This document shows positions 33,518 to 45,503 of a stretch of DNA of 64,000 nt, piece by piece. A model generated the notes under the pieces. It was not told the DNA's origin, searched no databases, and was given only the letters and a program-made list of their open reading frames with translations. Each line of letters begins with the position of its first letter. Position 1 is the first letter of the stretch. The DNA comes from Stenocarpella maydis. Taxonomy: Eukaryota; Ascomycota; Sordariomycetes; Diaporthales; Diaporthaceae. The DNA lies in contig NQMI01000063.1 of the NCBI GenBank assembly GCA_002270565.1, forward strand, positions 62,001-126,000. The letters are read 5' to 3'. Both the position numbers and the translations under genes were made by a program.

Positions 33518-36500
33518 ATGCCCGGCTTCGCCAGTTGCTCCTGGCCGGTATGGCACGTCGACGACTTCACCCTGTGCTTCCAAAGAGAGTCAGTGCTTTT
33601 GCGCCACGCGCCCAGCCCGCCGCCACCCTGATAAATTTTTTTTTTTTTTTTTTTTAGCGTACTCATCCTTGCCCGCCCCTGGCCTTGTCTCGGTGCTAAC
33701 AACAGTCGTACAGCTATCTCGAGGTCCTCCTGCCTGCAATTGTGGTCTCGCTGTCTCTTCTTATCCTAGTATCACAAGGTATAACCCGAACAGTCAGGTT
33801 AAAACAGTCAGGTTCAAATGCGTATAAACCACTGTCCAATGCCAGCACCAACTTCAACACTGCTCATCAACACACCGACCTTTCCCCGGAGCATCAACAG
33901 GCCGAAGACGACTCCGACAACGAAGGTCTCGCAATCAACGGCGGCCGGCTGGCTCTGGCCAAAACAACTACGAGAGGCTCGATAGTCCAGGCTGATGCGC
34001 CGCCCGCGCAGAAGCTCTCCGTCGTCGTCGAGGAACTGGCCATTGCCGCCTTGGTCGCCGCCAACGTCGTTGCACTCGCCACCGGCGCCTTTGGCGGCAC
34101 TGCCTCGCTCCCCTCTGTCATCGGCCTTGTTGCATGGCTCTACGCCCTGCTGCTCACAAGCCTCCGCCTCTTCCTCGGGAACACCCAATGGCGTGTTCCC
34201 CATCTTTGGAACCATACGGCAGTCATCTACTTCTTCCAATGGCTCTTCACCATTGTGGTATTCCGCTCTGTCGTGGTTCACCCCAGCTCCAGGCTGGCTC
34301 AGGTCCTGGTCATCGTGGAATTCGCCCTCACCACCCTCCTCTTTGGAATGGCCGTAACTACTAGGAAGGGCAACAAGACCGTGTTGCTGGAGTGGGAAGA
34401 CGGTATCCAACCGTCACGCGAGCCCCTGGCTTCCATATTTTCCAACTATACATTCATGTGGGTCGATGCCATCACCTGGCAGGGGTACAAGCAAACCATG
34501 GAGATGAAGGACGTGTGGAACCTCATGCCCAAGGACAAGGCCGGAGCTGTACTGGCCCACTACCGCCAGGTGAAGAAGACGGCGGCCTTGGCATATCATC
34601 TCTTGGCCTACTTCAAAAAGCCGCTGGTTGTACAGATTTGGTGGGCTATCCTCTCGGGCGTCTTCACTTTCATGCCAACCATGCTTTTGAAGGCCATATT
34701 GGAGTATGTCGAGCACCCCGGCGAGGCCCCCATCAACGTCTTATGGCTCTATGTCATCCTGCTGCCCGTGACGGACCTGGTCCGGTCGGTTGCTGACAAC
34801 CAAGCCCTGTGGGTTGGTCGCAAGATTTGCATTAATGTGCGGGCCATCCTGGTAGGTGAAATATACGCCAAGGCCCTCCGGCGAAAGGCTGCTGCTGGCA
34901 GCGAGACCGTCCTTGGCAAAAACAAAGACGACAAAAACCCCGGCAAAGCAAAGGGTTGGTTGGCGAAGCTAAGGCGCGCGGTTGGACTCGGGCAGGAGGA
35001 GGATAAGAAGCAGCCAGACGGCCACGGCGCGTCATCACCTGTCCGCGAGGCTTCCGATGCCAAGAAGAGCGCGGGCGATGAGCAAGCCAACCTGGGCACG
35101 ATTATCAACCTCATGTCCGTCGACAGCTTCAAAGTGTCTGAAGTCACCGCATACCTCCACTTCCTCGTCGCGCATGCACCCACCCAACTCGTCGTCGCTA
35201 TTTTCTTGCTCTACCAAGTGATGGGACTGAGTGCCATCCCTGGATTCATCGTCATGGCGGCCTTGCTTCCCATCAACATCTACTTTGGGAAGGCGTTCAC
35301 CAGCAGCCAGAAACTAATCATGGCAGCTACTGACAAGCGAATCTCTATTACCAACGAGGTCCTTCAGAACATCAGAATCATCAAATATTTTGCCTGGGAG
35401 TACCGTTTCTCCCAGATCGTCGACGAGAAGCGCAAGGCCGAGCTCAAGGCCCTTCGGAAGCGGTATATGATCTGGGCTGCGGCAGTTGCCGTCTGGAATA
35501 CGGTTCCTATACTCATCACGTTTTTCTCATTCCTGTCCTACACGCTCATCGAGAAGAAGCCGCTTTATCCATCAGTCGCATTCACGGCAATCTCGCTCTT
35601 CATGCTCCTTCGTTACCCCCTCGACCAGATTGGCGACATGATCGCCCACGTCCAAGAATCAAAGGTTTCGATCGATCGTATCGAGGAATTCTTGAACGAG
35701 GAAGAGACGCAAAAGTTCGAGCAGCTTGGCCAAGATAACCGCGACGAGGACGGGAAACAGGTCATCGGGTTCAGAGATGCAACACTCATCTGGGGAAGCA
35801 GGGATGCGGTCGCAGACGACGGCTCCATGGCCTTCCGCCTGCTGGATCTGAACATTGACTTTAAAATCGGCCAACTGAATGTTGTCACTGGGCCGACTGG
35901 CTCTGGCAAGACGTCGCTACTGATGGGCCTCCTTGGAGAGATGTCGCGCATCAAAGGGAAGGTATACCTACCGGGCGGACGAAGCCGTGAGGATGTCCTC
36001 CCGGATCCCGAGACCGGCCTAGCAGAGACATGCGCCTACGTTGCTCAGAGCGCCTGGCTCATGAACGCCAATATTAAAGAGAACATTGTCTTCTCCGCCC
36101 CGTTGGATGAGAAGCGATACCGGGAAGTCATTGTCGCTTGCGCGTTGGAGCGTGACCTAGAAATCCTCGACAACGGCGACAAGACGCTGGTTGGAGAGAA
36201 GGGTATCACGCTCTCTGGAGGTCAGAAGCAACGCATTTCCTTGGCCCGGGCCGTCTACTCGAACTCGAAGCACCTGCTTCTCGACGATTGTCTCAGCGCG
36301 GTCGACTCTCATACTGCCCAGTGGATATTCAACAACTGCATCATGGGGCCTCTCATGCGCGGAAGGACTTGCATCTTAGTAACGCATAACATTCCGCTGA
36401 CGGTACCTCACTCCAACTACGTTGTTGTCATGGAGAATGGCAGGGTGTCCTGCCAAGGTGATGCCAATAAGGTCATCGACTCCGGCAAGCTGGGCGAGGA

Positions 36501-38763
36501 GGTGCAGAAGGCGAGGGCTGGCTCGGCTTCGGCCTCCGTCTCGCGGATCCCCTCGCGCGTTCCCTCTAGCCTCGGTGAGGAAAGCGGAAACACACTTATC
36601 GACGGTGCTGGTGAGGGTGACCGGCTGTCCAAATCCAAGTCCGCCGGCACGAAGGGAGACAGCAAGGACGCCATGGACGAGGCGAAGGCTGTTGGCGCCG
36701 TCAAGTGGCCTGTTTTGAAGCTCTATCTGTCCTCCATGGGCGGATGGCGCTTTTGGTCGGCTGCCTGTCTCGTCTTTATCCTTCAGCAAGTCAGTGGTGT
36801 CGCCTCGAACGTATGGATCAGGGAATGGGCCAACCAGTATCTCGAGGAGAACACGTCGGATATCCAATTGACAGCGGCCCCTCAGAACTACCACACTGCT
36901 TCCTTGCCTTCGGCGTACCTGGGCTCCATCCCCAAGTACCCCCAGCTCCAGTCGTGGCTGCAAAGTGCCGGAAACGCCACGACCACCGTCGCCGCTGGTC
37001 CACAGGGCGTTGACGCTACGTACTACCTCCTTATCCTCGCTGTCATTGGCTTGGTCGGCGCGGTATGTGCCTTGGTCCGAGATCTGTGGATCTTCATTGG
37101 CTCCCTGACGGCGTCATGGGGTCTCCATGACCGTCTGATGAGTTCGGTAACCAAGGCTCGGTTCAAGTTCTTCGACGTGACACCACTCGGCCAGATCATG
37201 AACCGTTTCAGCAAGGACATGGAGAGTATCGACCAGGAGGTTGCGCCTGTCGCAATTGGGGTTATTACGTGTGCATTAGGCATCCTCGTTACTGTTGTGT
37301 TGATTGCCAGTGTAACACCCGGGTTCCTCGTCGCCGGCGTCTTCATCACTGCCGCCTACGTCTTTCTGGGCAAGTTCTATCTCGCTTCGTCGCGAGACCT
37401 TAAACGACTCGAGTCTGTCCAGCGCAGCCCGTTGTTTCAGCAGTTTGGAGAGACCCTCAGCGGTGTCACGACCATTCGAGCATACAGCGACGAGCGACGT
37501 TTCGTCCGTGAGAACTTGCAAAAGATCAACGCTCAGCTTCGTCCCTTCATTTATCTATGGGCCGCTAACAGATGGCTTGCGTTCCGAACCGACCTCCTGG
37601 GAGAGCTCGTTTCGTTCTTCGCCGGAGTCTTCGTGATTCTCAGCTTGGACACTGTGCAGTCTGGCTCTGTTGGTCTGTCCCTGTCCTACGCCATAGGCTT
37701 TGCGGATAATATTCTCTGGCTTGTGCGCCTGTACGCCACGAACGAGCAGAACATGAACTCGGTGGAACGCATAAAAGAGTATCTGGAGGTCGAACAAGAA
37801 GCGCCCGCCATCGTGGAGAAGAACCGACCACCGCAGAACTGGCCAGTCAAGGGCTCTGTCGAGTTCATTCAGTACACCACAAGGTATCGTGCAGATCTCG
37901 AACCCGTGTTGAATAGGCTGAGCTTCAAGATCGATGCCCGGGAAAAGGTAGGCATCGTGGGCCGAACTGGGGCTGGGAAGAGTTCCTTGGCTCTGGCGCT
38001 GTTCCGCGCTCTCGAGGCCGAAGAAGGCAAGATCCTAATCGACGACATTGACATTGGGCTGATCGGGTTGCGCGACCTGCGCGAGGCCATCACTATTGTG
38101 CCCCAGGAACCAACCCTATTCAGGGGTACCATCAGAACCAACCTCGATCCATTTGACATGTACAGCGATGAGGATATCTACGCCGCCCTCCGCCGGGTCC
38201 AGCTCATCGGCCTGGACGAGAGGATCCCCAGCCGTCCCGGATCTTCAGGCGCTGTACCCTCAACACCCAGCGCAGCTGCGGAAGCCATGGTAGAGTCTTC
38301 GGCAAGCACCAGATCTGCGTCGTTGGCCACAAACAAGAACGTCTTCCTCGACCTCGGCTCACCAGTCAACGAGTCCGGCTCCAATCTGTCCCAGGGCCAG
38401 CGACAACTCCTCTGCTTGGCGCGGGCCATGCTCAAATCACCAACAGTCCTGCTCATGGACGAGGCGACGGCCTCCATAGACTACGCCACAGACGCAAAGA
38501 TCCAAGGCACGATCCGCGAGCTAGAAAGCAGCACAATCATTACCATTGCCCATAGGTTACAAACTATTGTCGACTACGACAAGGTCCTCGTGCTGGACAA
38601 GGGCTCTATCATTGAGTACGACCACCCATGGAAGTTGATGCAAAAGAAGGATGGGCAGTTCAGGGGCATGTGCGAGACAAGCGGCGACTGGGACGTCTTG
38701 GAGAAGCAGGCTAAGAAGGCTTACAAGGCCAAGCACGAGCTTGTGGACACAGAGATACCATGA
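33518..38763 (+). CDS. ABCC/MRP-type ABC transporter (Ybt1/bile-acid-permease-like)
   Basis: Full-length ATP-driven exporter of the multidrug-resistance-associated family, likely in the vacuolar or plasma membrane and moving organic anions or conjugates. Exon 1 is 33518-33588 (MPGFASCSWPVWHVDDFTLC...), then an intron with a 20-T tract, then 33714-38763; total 1706 residues. The spliced start restores the extracellular N-terminus and first helix (YLEVLLPAIVVSLSLLIL). Order: TMD0 (about 25-225), TMD1 with a long charged loop, NBD1 (Walker A GPTGSGKTS about 750, LSGGQ about 857, LLLDDCLSAVD about 880), linker, TMD2, NBD2 (GRTGAGKSS about 1440, LSQGQ about 1582, VLLMDEATASID about 1603). NBD1 has Asp where NBD2 has the catalytic Glu, usual for ABCC proteins. 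The insertions in TMD1 and before the NBD2 signature are features I associate with Ybt1-like members. Confidence 0.93.
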
Positions 38764-40946
38764 AGGTGGGACCCGGGGAGGTTGGTTGAAGGCCCAGACG
38801 CCGAAGATATGCATGCAGCCTGGCCACTCTCACCACACAGGATACGCGTTTGAAGACACGCCACGGCAGACGTGGACGGGTAGAGAGAGGGTCTTGAGAT
38901 TGGCTCTCTGTGTACATATAAAAAGGTACGCCTTTTCCTCTGGCGTGTATAAATATGGATGGGAATCGGAGAAGGGGGTGGGGGAGAAACCCCAGCGCGG
39001 CGCAGCTTTCTTTTTATTTAATCATAGAAAAGCATGTCCACCTGAGAAATCTCACAAAAACTGATCATCATGACGGCGGTGTCAATCTACGAAGGTTACG
39101 CCTGAGTTGCCCCATGCACACGGCTCATGCTCTCGTTGATCCAGTCATCTGACAAGGCGGCTCTTGTCACAAAGGGACGTCGTTGGACCAAGCAAGACTT
39201 ACCTATCCATGTACGCCAGTTAATTAATTGATTCGATGCCGGCGTCACAACCCGCTGTGCCGGATCCAAACAGCGGTGATAACATCGCGAGTCCATCAAT
39301 GATTCAATTCTGCGCGACCAATTCATGGGGCACGGAAGGGGAAGAAAGAAAAAAAGGGACAAGAGTGGAGATGTGAAAGTTTAGTCATGGGTATATTATG
39401 CGACGCCTAACACCGCGAGAAGGTTTTCTCCGTTTTTATATATATAGCTAGGTAGTCATATACTGGGCGAACCCAGTGTTGGCTAATTATGTTGGGTAGT
39501 CAAGAAGAAGGACAAGATGATGATGGTGTGATGTTCATTAAGCATGGCGCCGTTGTTGCTGTAACCCAACCCAGAAGCTCCCTCGTCTTTCCCTTTCCCG
39601 CGATAGGACAGGAAGCGATATGCAAGGCTCTACCTTGGACCGAAATCCCCCCGTTCCTTTCCTGTGCCCATATCCCGTGTTGTTTCCCGGCCTGTGCTGT
39701 TGTACCTGGCCTCAACCTGTGGGAGGGTTTTGCGCCCCCCCCCCCAAAGTGTTTCGTTCTCCTGGCCGCCTGCTTGCCTGAGGGCGAAGAAGTGGGGACG
39801 GAAAGAAAGTAGATGATGTGAAAGAATAGAAGAGAAAACGAGATGGCCAATGGCCAAAGTCGAGCGAATCTGTGCTGTGCCCTTGTGAAAGAGAAATGGA
39901 GGCAAAGGGGAGGGGGCAGAGGGGAGTCGGCCCTCTGGGCTACAATCCCCGCCCAAGAAAACCCTCCGGAAAACGAAGGTGGGTGTGATCAAGGTCGTAT
40001 TTAATGCGGACTGAATAGCAGAGGTCTTGCGGTTACGGCGCCATGTTAATTCTCCCTTTGGTTGCCGCCCCCGAATCTGCACCGTCGCTGAGATGCCGCT
40101 TCTGTTGAATCTAGGAAGCGACTATATGAGGCCTCAACCACACTTAGAGGTATGGGGGCATCCATTTCCCTCTATAGTGCAACAGTTTCCTGACATTCTT
40201 ACAGCACAGTCCGATCTCCTGCCTGCCAATATGTCCCACACATATCCCCTTCGGCGCACGCGTGTCCGTCATGAAGAGCAGAGGTAAGCGACACGGAACC
40301 AAACAGGAGTAATAAGTACATGAGTTGTTGATCCAGAAAGACGATACAGGAAACAACAAAACTTTTTTCTTTTTTCGGTATCTCGGGTGTCCCTATCTCT
40401 AATCATCCCATTCATTATCGCAATCACCCTGCCCTTCAGTCGAGGATGGGTGTTGCTGTGTTGGGGACCCTGGGCCCCCATTCCTACTGTTCCGCCCACA
40501 TAGAAAGACAGAAACGCCAACGAATGCGAGGTATGATTGATATCCATCCAAAAACACAGAGATATCTCATTGGATTTTGTTTTCCCGTCCCGTGCAACTC
40601 CGCCCGTATGATTGGATCTGACAAAGGAAATTTCTGTTGAATGCAAGTCCCGCCCCGGAAGCCTGACGGGATACTGATTGGGTATCTGCTGCATAAAGAT
40701 GACCTGCTGTCCGACGAGAGCCCGTAGTCCACGCTTTGAAAGCGGTTTTTGTTATTGTGTTGTAGTTCGTTGTCACCATCGAGGCAAATGATAAATTGCA
40801 GATCCATTGGCGTCAAGCTCAGTGGACCCGAAAACGAAACAGACGAGCCGACAGTACCAACACATGGTGCCTGCCGTCCAGAGAATCGAACAAAAAAAGA
40901 TATGGTAGTTGTTACAGGTTGGGGGACAGGAGCTGTGTCGTATCTT
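38764..40946. other. Convergent intergenic region between the ABC transporter and PLC1 genes
   Basis: About 2.2 kb with the two 3' ends. Contains a short alternating TA run near 39438-39446 and a C-run near 39737-39745. No credible ORF. Confidence 0.5.
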
Positions 40947-43900
40947 TCATGCCGAGATGCCCTGCTCCTTGTCGAAGCTGGACTTGGGGCTCTGCTGGTT
41001 TGATGATCGGTTGAACACTGTTCTGCTGAGGTTCTTCAGCTTATTCGAGTTCTCACCCTCGGGCTCGTAGTCAATATAGATGCTGATGATGGGATCCATC
41101 TTGGTGCGGCAGAACAAGGTCGAGAAGAGATACTGGTCTCCATTGTGGTCAAATAAAGGAAGAGTGCGGTAGCCTTGCTTGAGACTGGTCAACTTCGCGG
41201 TGTAGGTGGCAACCGCCGGTGCGCGATCGTTGTAGTTGCCTCCTTCCGAGAGCTTCACCGACCACCTGACAAAGATGAGGTCTGGGTATTTTGTTTGAAC
41301 ATCGAAGACGAACGTGTCGTTGAAAACAGGGTTGAAACCATTCTCCTTGATTATCTTGGTGCGAAATCTGAGCGGCTTCTGGATTGGCGGCGCGTTGGAT
41401 TCCTGCTTATCTCTCTTGTCGTCGGCAGTGAAGACCTCAACCTCGATGTAGGGATCCACGGTTCGCCGCTCTCCCAGGTTGAAAGGACGCATGAGCTGCT
41501 GTGCCGAAATTACATCGACTGAGAATCTCACATTCTTGCGCTCCCGTTTGTTGCTCAACTGCTCGGGTAGGTCCGGGACTATATGGAAGACCCTGCCGGA
41601 TTTCGGATCCATCTGGAGCTCCCTGAAGGAACGTGGCTTCAAGACGTATCCGGATGTGTCGGTCCCACCAGCAAACATAGCTTGATTGAATTGCATGCCG
41701 AGGTCAAAAGTCTGCCAGTTCAGTGCAGCCATCTGGACACCACGTCTCCAGTAAATGAGCGGATCGAAGTTGGTCGAAGTGAAACGGTGCTGTGCTGGGT
41801 ACACACGCATCAAGTATCGCATGTTGTGGCGGAACAATGCACCTTTGCTCGACTTGTCAGAGCTGTTGTTTAGGAACGTTCGCTCTTTGAAGGAGAGGAT
41901 GTGGTTGAAGGTCTTGCAGTCAGCATCATCGAACCCTCGGAACTTGATACCAAGGCAGTACACACCAAGATCACCAAGGGCTTTGGTAATCTTGCTCTGC
42001 TTGGAGCGCGGCGGCTTTTCTGCTCCGCTGTCGTCGCTGGAACAGCTGCTGAAGGGCTCCTGGGCGTCAGATGTCTCGCCTTGAGCGGTGGTGTTGACTC
42101 GACGGTTGCTGCCCAGCCGAGACCCGGGTAAATGGGGGGCCAGCAGAGGGCTGTTAGGGGCCTGCGGCTCGACGATGGTAGGCCGGGAGAAGGGTGACGT
42201 TAGACTGTTTCCACGTCGTCTACCCGGGCCATTGGTCTCGGCGCCCCTTGTCTCGTTGAGGTTCGGCGTCTTGCACTTGATCAGGATGCGACCTCGCAGT
42301 TGTTCAGGCGTGGGAAGTTGGTCGTCACAGCCTTCGAGCTTTTCTGTCACCAGTTTCTCTCCAAAGACGTCCTTCATGATGTTGGCCATGACCTCTTGTT
42401 GCGTCGCATTGCAGTGAACCTCGAGTGAAATCCAGAGTGGATAAGTTGATTTGACGAATGCATACTTGTTGATAGCGCTGACAGCCTCGCGAAACTGGAT
42501 TTGACTGGTCAGTGTTTTACCATGAGTGACTATAGGCTGATTGTCGGGACCGTCCCAGCAGTCGATCTCCACACAACGGCAGCCTCGCATGAGAGCGGAG
42601 ATGTAACCCTCGATGCTGGAGACGTCTCCGATTTGCCTCCCAGTGAGGTATGTGTTATGCGAGCTGGAAATGAAGTATTCGTTGCACGGCCGGTCTAGCA
42701 CAAAGTCCTTTGGAGCAGCCAGAATGGGAGTGTTGTGGATGGAGGTGAGGTATTTGGCCAGCGCCGTCTCCAACATGCGCGGTCTCTCAAACGTGCCGCT
42801 GATGGAACTGGTCTCGGATGCCTTTCCACGACCGAATTGGTGGAAGATAGACTCCCAGTAGACCACGTCGTCGACATTCTCGTTCTGGACGTCCTTCAGG
42901 AACCTGAGAAAATCGTCGAAAGTCAATCCGCCCTCCGGGTCGGAGGCGATCTCCCGATACACGTCTCGAATGTCGTCTCTTCTCGCAGTGAGACGCACGA
43001 AGTCCTGGAATTCGTCAAAGTTCAGTGTACCTGTCCGAGTCTTATCTGCCTGGTCGAAATTGGCTCTTAGAGTATCTTGCGAGACATGGATGTGCAGGTT
43101 GCGGCAAACGCGCTCGACACCCGCAAAGTGGATCATCTCCTCATCAGGAGGGTTGTCCGGGTAGAGCCTGGCCATCTCTTTGCACCAGTAGATTCTGATG
43201 GCCCGGTCGTTGAACGACATCAAAGATGTCATCAGGGCTTGCCGGTGCTTCGATAGCGCATCAAGTGTGGATACCCACGCATTGAATGACTCGTCATCGT
43301 CGGCAACGAGATGCATGGTCTTCTGCTTCTTGTCTGGTAGCGCGTAGAGAATGGAGAAGAAGCGCGACTCTTCTGCCTCGGAAGCACCACAATCCAGACG
43401 GTACTGGCGAGCCTCTGGGGCGACGCGGATCTCTTTGATGTCGTCGATGTAGATCCATTTGGACGGCTTGTTCTTGTCCCAGTAGATTTTTCCGGCCTCG
43501 GAATCTAGTACCAGGTTAAGGCGCTTCCTCCTCTTGGACAGCTTCGAAACCATTGTGCCCAGTAGTAAGGATTGTGGGATGACAGGCCCTGTGTGGCTGT
43601 CGGAGGCCGTGATGCAGGTGACAACGGACGGAGAAGATGCGTTGGTTGGAGAGAAGTCACGTAAAGCCTCGCCTTCGGCGATAGGCACCGGGTGGGACAC
43701 ATGCTGTTCCCTCACGGTGCTAGCCTCTTCGTCACTCTCTGAACCAATCGCGTACTCCGGTGGAGGGGCAGCACCGCTGTCACTCCTCCCACGCCTCATA
43801 ACCGCGGGCCCCACGCTGGCATCGCGGCTGACTGGATGTGTCGAAGACGTGCGCCGGCCCCCCCTGAACCGGGAGCTTTCCGTCTTCACCCTGCTCGACA

Positions 43901-44399
43901 GACGTCTGAAGATGCCGCCGTTCTTGGCCGGTAGGGTCTCATTTTGCGCCGATCGCTCGCTCGTTATGCTCTGTGGTAGTGAGTTTGTGCTCGTCTTCCG
44001 GGATATGATGGGGCCAGGAAGCGGTTCCATCACCGGCAAAGAACAAGATTCCGAGTCCCTGCCGCGGATAGGCTCCGGAGACGGCTGTATGGAGCTGTTG
44101 GTAGTCAGCACCTCCGAGTCTGGAGACATGACGGGCGAGAATTGTCGCGGGCTGGAGGCCATGGATGAGTTGGTGATGGCGGAAGGTGGGGCGGCTGTCA
44201 TTTGTGGGTGTGCAATGAGGTTGTGGGTCTGGACCTCGCTGGGGCGAGGGCGCCGCAGCTGTGATGGTTGAGAGGTGTGAGGAGACTGAGAGGAGCCCTG
44301 AGGCAGCGAGGGAGAAGGTTGAGTTCCTTGTGGAGAGTTGGTGATGGACGGCATGTTGTTTGAAGCGGGATACGGTACCGGCCGGTAGGCTTTCTCCAT
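40947..44399 (-). CDS. PLC1: Phosphoinositide-specific phospholipase C (delta-like)
   Basis: Cleaves phosphatidylinositol 4,5-bisphosphate into inositol trisphosphate and diacylglycerol at the membrane, feeding calcium signalling. Single exon, 1150 residues. Residues 1-275 are Ser/Pro-rich and disordered. A PH-like domain spans about 278-388, EF-hand-like repeats about 440-500 (ADKTRTGTLNFDEF, DPEGGLTFDDF), the X box about 565-712, a Ser-rich linker about 713-800, the Y box about 803-925 and a C2 domain about 955-1100. All catalytic positions known from PLC-delta are kept: His581 (SSSHNTYLTG), Glu611 and Asp613 (CVEIDCWDG), His626 (VTHGKT) and Glu660 (ISLEVHCN). The protein is longer than yeast Plc1 mainly through its N-terminus. 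The only upstream neighbour in the window is a 19.6-kb stretch without genes. Confidence 0.95.
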   Translation of the reverse strand: MEKAYRPVPYPASNNMPSITNSPQGTQPSPSLPQGSSQSPHTSQPSQLRRPRPSEVQTHNLIAHPQMTAAPPSAITNSSMASSPRQFSPVMSPDSEVLTTNSSIQPSPEPIRGRDSESCSLPVMEPLPGPIISRKTSTNSLPQSITSERSAQNETLPAKNGGIFRRLSSRVKTESSRFRGGRRTSSTHPVSRDASVGPAVMRRGRSDSGAAPPPEYAIGSESDEEASTVREQHVSHPVPIAEGEALRDFSPTNASSPSVVTCITASDSHTGPVIPQSLLLGTMVSKLSKRRKRLNLVLDSEAGKIYWDKNKPSKWIYIDDIKEIRVAPEARQYRLDCGASEAEESRFFSILYALPDKKQKTMHLVADDDESFNAWVSTLDALSKHRQALMTSLMSFNDRAIRIYWCKEMARLYPDNPPDEEMIHFAGVERVCRNLHIHVSQDTLRANFDQADKTRTGTLNFDEFQDFVRLTARRDDIRDVYREIASDPEGGLTFDDFLRFLKDVQNENVDDVVYWESIFHQFGRGKASETSSISGTFERPRMLETALAKYLTSIHNTPILAAPKDFVLDRPCNEYFISSSHNTYLTGRQIGDVSSIEGYISALMRGCRCVEIDCWDGPDNQPIVTHGKTLTSQIQFREAVSAINKYAFVKSTYPLWISLEVHCNATQQEVMANIMKDVFGEKLVTEKLEGCDDQLPTPEQLRGRILIKCKTPNLNETRGAETNGPGRRRGNSLTSPFSRPTIVEPQAPNSPLLAPHLPGSRLGSNRRVNTTAQGETSDAQEPFSSCSSDDSGAEKPPRSKQSKITKALGDLGVYCLGIKFRGFDDADCKTFNHILSFKERTFLNNSSDKSSKGALFRHNMRYLMRVYPAQHRFTSTNFDPLIYWRRGVQMAALNWQTFDLGMQFNQAMFAGGTDTSGYVLKPRSFRELQMDPKSGRVFHIVPDLPEQLSNKRERKNVRFSVDVISAQQLMRPFNLGERRTVDPYIEVEVFTADDKRDKQESNAPPIQKPLRFRTKIIKENGFNPVFNDTFVFDVQTKYPDLIFVRWSVKLSEGGNYNDRAPAVATYTAKLTSLKQGYRTLPLFDHNGDQYLFSTLFCRTKMDPIISIYIDYEPEGENSNKLKNLSRTVFNRSSNQQSPKSSFDKEQGISA

Positions 44400-45456
44400 G
44401 AAAGGGGGTCCGGGGGATGCGGACGGAAAGACCTCCGACCTATGAGAGGGAAATGGACATTTATATCAACGAGGAGATGGTCAAGAGCCGCATCTTAAGG
44501 GAACCCGCGTCGGTCGGCCCAGTTGCGTCCGGGGGTTGAGTGCGGGGAATGAGATGAGACTGATGTCCCGCAGGAAAGGATCGTGGGTATGGATCAAGGA
44601 AAGTCGGGGCCTCCCTAGGGTCGAAGCTGCACGTGTGCGAGTGACCTCGCCGTCAGCAAGCAACGGACGTAGGGCAAGAGACAGGCGGCGGCGCTCAGGT
44701 CAGACGAGGTATATGCTGTGTACAGCTACTGTATGCGGCACAAGCACAAGCGCAAGGTTGCGTGGGAGGTGCCAATTCTCTGGGAAGGGGGGTGTGGGCG
44801 ATACCTCGGGTTATGTAAATACAGCGCAGCGTTTGGGGCCGTATGTCGCGATACCTGGTTCACGGCAGAGTGATGATGTGGCAGCCCGGCATGCAAGTGG
44901 ACAGATGCGGTTCCCAGGCGCGGGATGGGGGTGTATGCGAGTCCCACAGGCGGACCGCAAGGGAAGCTGCAGACTGCTTGGTCCGCGACTGGGACGGCGG
45001 CGATCTCTCTGGTGGTCCCTCGTCTGGTGGGCGCAAAGCAAGCAGCCAGCACCAAGGCCAGGACTCCTTGGCGCGCCTCCTTTGACGACGATGCGCGCGA
45101 GCCGAGTCTTTGGCCTCTTGGACCGTGTCTCTGGATCCCGAGACTCTGGTCGCCCTCGGTCCTATTGGGCGCGTGCAGTCCTCCTTGCCCTGTCGGTGCC
45201 TCCCCCGCAAAGCCCAATAGCGGATCCCCAGCAAGCGCGCGAGCGTGGGCAACGGTTGGGTCCGCCCAAGGTGCTCGGTTTCCTTTTTCAAAAGGTGCTG
45301 GTCCCAAGGCCACAGCGAAGGGGCAGTCGCGGAGAGATACAAACTGCTGGGCGGCAGGGTGGCCGAGGAAACGCCCTTCTGGTCAGGGTCCTTTGGTAGT
45401 CGGCAAGATCTGTTGTGCCTGGTGCGCCAGAGGAGGTAGAGTGTGCGTTTGTGCGG

Positions 45457-45458
<2 letters not shown>

Positions 45459-45498
<40 letters not shown>
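45459..45498. repeat. (GT)20 dinucleotide microsatellite
   Basis: Twenty perfect GT units about 1.06 kb upstream of the PLC1 start codon. Potential Z-DNA former and polymorphic marker. Confidence 0.95.

Positions 45499-45503
<5 letters not shown>

Noticed and set aside
44536..45399. 287-codon plus-strand ORF upstream of PLC1
   Set aside because: Arg/Ser/Gly-rich, overlapped by long frames on the other strand, no motif; typical of GC-rich non-coding DNA.
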